Assembly: GCF_013624435.2 (NCBI RefSeq)
Contig: NZ_CP061768.1
Span: 2,694,001-2,758,000 of the forward strand
DNA from: Nocardioides campestrisoli
GTDB lineage: Bacteria > Actinomycetota > Actinomycetes > Propionibacteriales > Nocardioidaceae
Length of the DNA: 64,000 nucleotides
Direction: 5' to 3'
Part shown: positions 60,373 to 64,000 of the stretch, piece after piece
Layout of the letters: each line of letters starts with the position of its first letter
How positions within the stretch are numbered: the stretch's first letter is position 1
Notes under the pieces: generated by a model
What the model was told of the DNA's origin: nothing
Seen by the model: the letters and a program-made list of their open reading frames with translations, nothing else
Database searches by the model: none
Program-made: the position numbers and the translations under genes

Positions 60373-61209
60373 TCAGTGCTCGTCGGCCAGGGCGCCGGCG
60401 ATGTACATCGACGTCAGCAGGACGAAGACGTAGGCCTGCAGGAACATGACCAGCATCTCGAGGACGCAGATGACCATGAACATGGCGAACGAGAGGATGC
60501 CCGCGCCGATGTACATGCCGCCCATCTCGGCGATGAGGTACTCGCCGCCGAGGGCGAACAGCAGCAGCAGGATGTGGCCCGCGAACATGTTCGCGAACAG
60601 ACGCAGAGCCAGCGTGACCGGGCGGACCAGGATGTTGGAGAAGAACTCCAGGGGGATCAGCAGCGCCAGGACGGGGCCCTTCATGCCGCTGGGCACCGTC
60701 TGCAGCTTGAGGTATCCGAGGAACCCGTGCTTGCGCACGCCCACCCAGTTGTAGACGCCCCAGGCGATGACGGCCAGGGTGGCGGCGATGCCGATCCGCG
60801 ACATCGAGGGGAACTGGATGAAGGGGATCAGCCCGAAGTAGTTGTTGACCAGGATGAAGAAGAACAGCGAGACCAGGAACGGCACGAACCGCATGAAGTC
60901 GTGGCTGCCGATGTTGTCCCGGGCGAGGCTGTTGCGGACCATCCCGTAGCCCATCTCACCGACGAACTGGAGCTTGCCGGGGACCATCGCCCGCTTCCGC
61001 GAGGCGTAGTAGAAGAAGGCGAAGATCACCACGACGGACAGCGCGAGCTGCAGCATCGGCTTGGTGACGCCCCAGTACATCGTCTCGCCCAGGAAGTTGA
61101 ACGTCGGAGCGTTCTCCTGGGTGTAACCGATCGGGGGGAGGTTGAAGTCGCCCGGGCCCGGAGGAGTGAACCCCTCGGTCGGAATCGCGTTCATCGCGAT
61201 CGCACTCAC
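60373..61209 (-). CDS. atpB: ATP synthase Fo subunit a
   Basis: A 278-aa membrane subunit that forms the proton half-channels. The essential Arg lies in [22 protein letters not shown]. Other conserved stretches are [23 protein letters not shown] and [22 protein letters not shown] 61209 is chosen because AGGAGACAGC lies directly before it; an ATG at 61194 is an alternative start five codons later. Confidence 0.96.
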   Translation of the reverse strand: MSAIAMNAIPTEGFTPPGPGDFNLPPIGYTQENAPTFNFLGETMYWGVTKPMLQLALSVVVIFAFFYYASRKRAMVPGKLQFVGEMGYGMVRNSLARDNIGSHDFMRFVPFLVSLFFFILVNNYFGLIPFIQFPSMSRIGIAATLAVIAWGVYNWVGVRKHGFLGYLKLQTVPSGMKGPVLALLIPLEFFSNILVRPVTLALRLFANMFAGHILLLLFALGGEYLIAEMGGMYIGAGILSFAMFMVICVLEMLVMFLQAYVFVLLTSMYIAGALADEH

Positions 61210-61240
61210 GCTGTCTCCTGTGTCTGCCGCGCTGCTGAAT

Positions 61241-61495
61241 TCACTTCGTGTCCTTCTGGTCCTGCGCACCGGGCGCCGCGAAGGCCTTCCAGGTCAGGTA
61301 CAGACCCAGGACCGCTCCCACGACGATGCCGATGCCGACCAGGTACGTGGTTCCCCACCACCGGTCGAGGCCCCAACCCACCAGTCCGTAGAACATCACG
61401 CCGGTGAGCACATAGCTGAACGCCCGCCAGGGGTCCTGGCTCGGCGGTCCGCTCGGTTCCTCGGCGCGGCTCTTGGGGGTGTCTTCTTGAGCCAT
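61241..61495 (-). CDS. atpZ: AtpZ/AtpI-family small membrane protein
   Basis: An 84-aa protein with two transmembrane helices. The hallmark is WRAFSYVLTGVMFYGLVGWGLDRWWGT, followed by YLVGIGIVVGAVLGLYLTWKAF. AtpZ and AtpI assist assembly of the c-ring or Mg uptake. It lies between the atpI-like gene and atpB. Confidence 0.88.
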   Translation of the reverse strand: MAQEDTPKSRAEEPSGPPSQDPWRAFSYVLTGVMFYGLVGWGLDRWWGTTYLVGIGIVVGAVLGLYLTWKAFAAPGAQDQKDTK

Positions 61496-61525
61496 CGCGA
61501 TCCGGACAATAGCAGTCGAGAGACG

Positions 61526-61996
61526 TCACCTCGCACCCGCCTCCTGCCGGTCGTCGGTCGCCGGCTCGCGGAGGTCGTAGGCCGGGATCCGGGCGCGGGC
61601 GCCGAACCAGACCTGGGCGATCACCCAGGCCAGGGTGATGGCGACCACACCGACCACCAGCCATCCGCCGGACACCGTCTCCCCCAGGCTGCCATTGCGG
61701 TCCAGCGACGTCATGACCGCGGTCAGCGCGACGATCTGGAGCCCGTAGGTGAGGATGGCCACCAGCAGAGAGGCCGAGGGCATCGCCTGCGCCACGACGT
61801 GCACGGCGAACGAGCCGAACACGAGGACGGTGAGCACCGCTCCCGCTCCGACCGCAGCGCCGAGGGCGGCGGGACGACCATCGACCACGGCGGCCGCGGC
61901 CACGGCGAGCAGACCGACACCGACCGCGGCGAGAGCCGCCGCGAGCAGGACTGCGAGACCGGGGTCCCGATGGTCCTGCGTCGTCTCGGTCGACAT
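61526..61996 (-). CDS. atpI: AtpI-like ATP synthase I protein
   Basis: A 156-aa protein with four hydrophobic segments (LAVLLAAALAAVGVGLLAVAAAAVV, ALGAAVGAGAVLTVLVFGSFAVHVVA, LLVAILTYGLQIVALTAVM and GWLVVGVVAITLAWVIAQVW). Low sequence identity within the family makes the symbol positional: it is the first gene of the atp operon, where atpI lies. ATG 61996 follows ACAGGAACGG. Confidence 0.75.
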   Translation of the reverse strand: MSTETTQDHRDPGLAVLLAAALAAVGVGLLAVAAAAVVDGRPAALGAAVGAGAVLTVLVFGSFAVHVVAQAMPSASLLVAILTYGLQIVALTAVMTSLDRNGSLGETVSGGWLVVGVVAITLAWVIAQVWFGARARIPAYDLREPATDDRQEAGAR

Positions 61997-62055
61997 GTGG
62001 CGGCCGTTCCTGTGGAGGTCAGTCAGAAGGGCGTCCGGACCAGGTCCGAGCGCTC

Positions 62056-62069
62056 GTGAAAACTATCAC
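62056..62069 (-). promoter_or_regulatory. Inverted repeat at the atp operon promoter
   Basis: On the minus strand GTGA-TAGTTT-TCAC is a 4+4 inverted repeat around a TAGTTT box, 60 bases before atpI. It is the only A/T-rich island in the 153-base gap and is the probable promoter, possibly with a bound regulator. Confidence 0.5.
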
Positions 62070-62149
62070 AAGGGCTCCGGGTGGCCGAAATCTGCGGTAC
62101 CGGCGCTGGTCGACGCTCCATCGACGCTCCATCGCCGCCCGCCCCGGGC

Positions 62150-63430
62150 TCAGGACTGGTCGGGCAGGGGGCCGTCGGGAGGTACGGGGTCCTGCGCCTC
62201 GACGCCCTCGGGTGCGGCACCGTCCGGCGCCCCGCCCTCCGACACCACATCGTCCGGCACGGCAGCGTCCGGCACCCCGGCGTCCGGCACGGCTCCGTCC
62301 GCGCCGGTCGGCTCCAGCACGCTCGCGCGGACGTTGGGCAGCAGGAAGGTGAGCCCGACCGCGAGCAGGGTGGCCACCAGGAGCCCCGCCCAGACCGCCG
62401 GACCCGAGTAGAGGGTGGCGACGACGCCCCCGAAGCCCAGCAGGGCCGCCCAGGTCCACATGATGAAGACGGCGCGACGCTGCGAGTGACCGATCTCCAG
62501 GAGGCGGTGGTGCAGGTGCTGCTTGTCCGGGGCGAACGGCGACCGGCCGGCGCGGGTGCGGCGTACGACGGCCAGCACCAGGTCGGCCATCGGCACCAGC
62601 AGCAGGGACACCGGGAGCAGCAGCGGGAACATCACCACCCAGCCGGCTGCCGTCCCGTCACGCCCGATCGTCACCTCCGTGCCGTCGAACTGCCCGGTCA
62701 GGGTCAGCGCGCTGGCCGAGAGGACCAGCCCGATCAGCATCGACCCGCTGTCGCCCATGAACAGCCGGGCGGGGTTGAAGTTGTGCGGCAGGAACCCCGC
62801 GCACGCCCCCGCCAGCGCAGCGCTGAGCAGGGCGCCGGTGGTGGCCAGGGTGACCCCGTTGATGTCGGAGAGCTGGTAGCAGAAGAGGAAGAAGGCGCAC
62901 GCGCCGATGCCGACCACGCCCGAGGCCAGGCCGTCCAGGCCGTCGACGAAGTTGACGGCGTTGACGGTGGCGATCACCACCACCACCGTCATCAACGCTC
63001 CCTGCGCCGGGTCCAGGATGAGCTGGCCCCCGCCGGAGTCGGGGAGGAAGTAGAACTTCACGCCGAAGTAGACGAGCAGTCCCGCGGCCAGCACCTGGCC
63101 GCCGAGCTTGGTGAGGGCGTCGATGTCGAAGATGTCGTCGAGGACACCCACGGCGCAGATCAGTGCGCCCGCGGCCAGCACGACGGCGGCGTCGCGGAAG
63201 ACGAAGGGGTCGCTGCGGGAGAGGAACGGGAGCTCGCGCGCGACCAGGTACGCCGCGACCAGCCCGCCGAGCATGGCCAGACCGCCCAGGTAGGGGATCG
63301 GCTCGGCGTGCACGTCGCGGTCGCGCACGGCCGCCACGGCGCCGGTGCGCAGGGCGATCTCCCGGGCGATCACGGTGAGCAGGTAGGTGCTCGCCGCGGC
63401 GACCAGGAAGACCAGCAGGTACTCGCGCAT
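62150..63430 (-). CDS. wecA: WecA-family undecaprenyl-phosphate glycosyl-1-phosphate transferase
   Basis: A 426-aa polytopic enzyme of the MraY/WecA superfamily. It transfers a sugar 1-phosphate (usually GlcNAc-1-P) from a UDP-sugar to undecaprenyl phosphate for cell-wall polymers. The motifs are VGVLDD, NAVNFVDGLDGLASG, FMGDSGSM and DKQHLHHRLLEIGHSQRRAV. The C-terminus (about 370-426) is a low-complexity tail with VPDA and APDG-type repeats, unusual in the family. ATG overlaps the sua5 stop by one base. This gene order before atp is the usual actinobacterial one. Confidence 0.93.
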   Translation of the reverse strand: MREYLLVFLVAAASTYLLTVIAREIALRTGAVAAVRDRDVHAEPIPYLGGLAMLGGLVAAYLVARELPFLSRSDPFVFRDAAVVLAAGALICAVGVLDDIFDIDALTKLGGQVLAAGLLVYFGVKFYFLPDSGGGQLILDPAQGALMTVVVVIATVNAVNFVDGLDGLASGVVGIGACAFFLFCYQLSDINGVTLATTGALLSAALAGACAGFLPHNFNPARLFMGDSGSMLIGLVLSASALTLTGQFDGTEVTIGRDGTAAGWVVMFPLLLPVSLLLVPMADLVLAVVRRTRAGRSPFAPDKQHLHHRLLEIGHSQRRAVFIMWTWAALLGFGGVVATLYSGPAVWAGLLVATLLAVGLTFLLPNVRASVLEPTGADGAVPDAGVPDAAVPDDVVSEGGAPDGAAPEGVEAQDPVPPDGPLPDQS

Positions 63431-64000
63431 CAGTCTCCGTCTCGCTCGGCCGGGGCGCCCGGCTCCTGGGGCTGCTCCGGCTCGGGGGTCTGCTGCTGGG
63501 GCTGCACCGGCTCGGTGACCTGCTCCGGCGAGGCGACCGCCAGACCGAGCGGCTCGAGGACGACGTTGAGCTCGTCGGCACCCAGGGCACCCCAGCGCAG
63601 CACCACCGGACGGGGCCCGGTGACGTCGACGATGGTCGAGGGCGCGGCGCCCGCGGTGCGCCCGGCGTCCACGACCACCGCGACCTTCTCGCCCAGCATC
63701 CGCTCCGCCTCGTCGGCGTCGCGCGCCGCCGGCTCACCGGTCAGGTTGGCCGAGCTCACCGCCAGTGGACCGGTGCGCTCCAGCACCGCCAGGGCCACCG
63801 GGTCGTCGGGCATCCGGACCGCGACCGTGCCGCGGGTCTCCCCCAGGTCCCACTGCAGCGACGGCTGCTGGTGGCAGACCAGGGTGAGCGGCCCCGGCCA
63901 GAACGCGTCGACGAGCGCCTGGGCGTACGGCGAGACGCGGCTGGCGAGCGCCTGCAGGGTGGTCGGGCTGCTGACCAGGACCGGGGGTGGCTTCTCCCGG
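63430..64000 (-). CDS. L-threonylcarbamoyladenylate synthase (Sua5/YrdC family), C-terminal part
   Basis: The visible 190 residues come from a Sua5/YrdC enzyme, which makes threonylcarbamoyl-AMP for the t6A modification of tRNAs reading ANN codons. [58 protein letters not shown] and PSTIVDVTG are hallmarks. The N-terminal part, including the KRP/K-pattern, is outside the window. The C-terminus ends in a Gln/Pro/Glu-rich tail (about 35 residues). It is translationally coupled to wecA by a one-base overlap. Confidence 0.93.
   Translation of the reverse strand, partial: REKPPPVLVSSPTTLQALASRVSPYAQALVDAFWPGPLTLVCHQQPSLQWDLGETRGTVAVRMPDDPVALAVLERTGPLAVSSANLTGEPAARDADEAERMLGEKVAVVVDAGRTAGAAPSTIVDVTGPRPVVLRWGALGADELNVVLEPLGLAVASPEQVTEPVQPQQQTPEPEQPQEPGAPAERDGD

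Overview
The window is about 64 kb of chromosomal DNA from a high-GC actinobacterium. I infer a member of the Nocardioidaceae (Nocardioides-like) from the very high GC content, frequent GTG starts, 1- to 4-bp stop/start overlaps, starts only 6-9 bases behind a TANNNT box (leaderless promoters), and typical actinobacterial neighbourhoods (NucS, DUF2550 beside atpC, the GlgE pathway). I see no insertion sequence, prophage, CRISPR array or rRNA. Almost all of the DNA is core genome.

Layout. 1-2 kb: the 5' part of leuS (minus strand, running off the left edge), preceded by a 14-codon leader peptide with three consecutive Leu codons and a terminator hairpin. 2.2-5 kb: a Tat-exported molybdenum hydroxylase pair (large and 2Fe-2S subunits). 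5-7.6 kb: an MpaB/Lcp-like putative haem oxygenase and a PAP2 membrane protein. 7.7 kb: tRNA-Ala(GGC). 7.9-11 kb: a minus-strand nadD-rsfS-phosphatase operon with a small membrane protein and proA. 11.1-12.7 kb: a secreted lysyl oxidase-like protein. 12.7-14.5 kb: etfB-etfA. 14.6-16.9 kb: two paralogous secreted cell-surface proteins, each with the same promoter/inverted-repeat arrangement. 17-18.2 kb: a small membrane protein and an enoyl-CoA hydratase.

18.3-30.3 kb is an alpha-glucan block: glgX, divergent glgP, and the tightly overlapped operon glgE-treS-mak-glgB. TreS isomerises trehalose to maltose, Mak phosphorylates it, GlgE polymerises maltosyl units and GlgB branches the polymer; GlgX and GlgP degrade it. 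30.3-37.8 kb holds a GNAT-remnant/Nudix protein, pyruvate phosphate dikinase, a cysteine-less thioredoxin-TPR protein, an acetyl-CoA hydrolase/transferase-family protein, an SDR-like protein without the catalytic Tyr/Lys, a PH-domain membrane protein and a 57-aa membrane protein.

37.9-53.6 kb carries most of an ethylmalonyl-CoA pathway: thiolase (atoB), meaB, epimerase, crotonyl-CoA carboxylase/reductase (ccrA), 3-hydroxyacyl-CoA dehydrogenase, ethylmalonyl-CoA mutase (ecm) and a cobalamin adenosyltransferase that makes its cofactor. These genes are interleaved with a DivIVA/Scy/FilP-like coiled-coil protein, an alpha/beta hydrolase, a large LuxR regulator, the mismatch endonuclease nucS, a small Cys-rich protein and a STAS protein. 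The ccrA and dehydrogenase promoters share the palindrome TACYGRCCRGTA. 53.6-62 kb is DUF2550 plus the complete minus-strand F1Fo ATP synthase operon (atpI, atpZ, atpBEFHAGDC). The right edge holds wecA and the 3' part of a Sua5/YrdC gene, whose 5' end lies outside the window.

I did not find an obviously new multi-gene system. The best candidates for new biology are regulatory or involve small or secreted proteins: the leuS leader, the duplicated promoter-operator of the secreted paralogs, the shared ethylmalonyl-CoA operator, an iron-box-like site before a Cys-rich 74-aa protein, and the cationic tail of the Pro-Thr-linked secreted protein.
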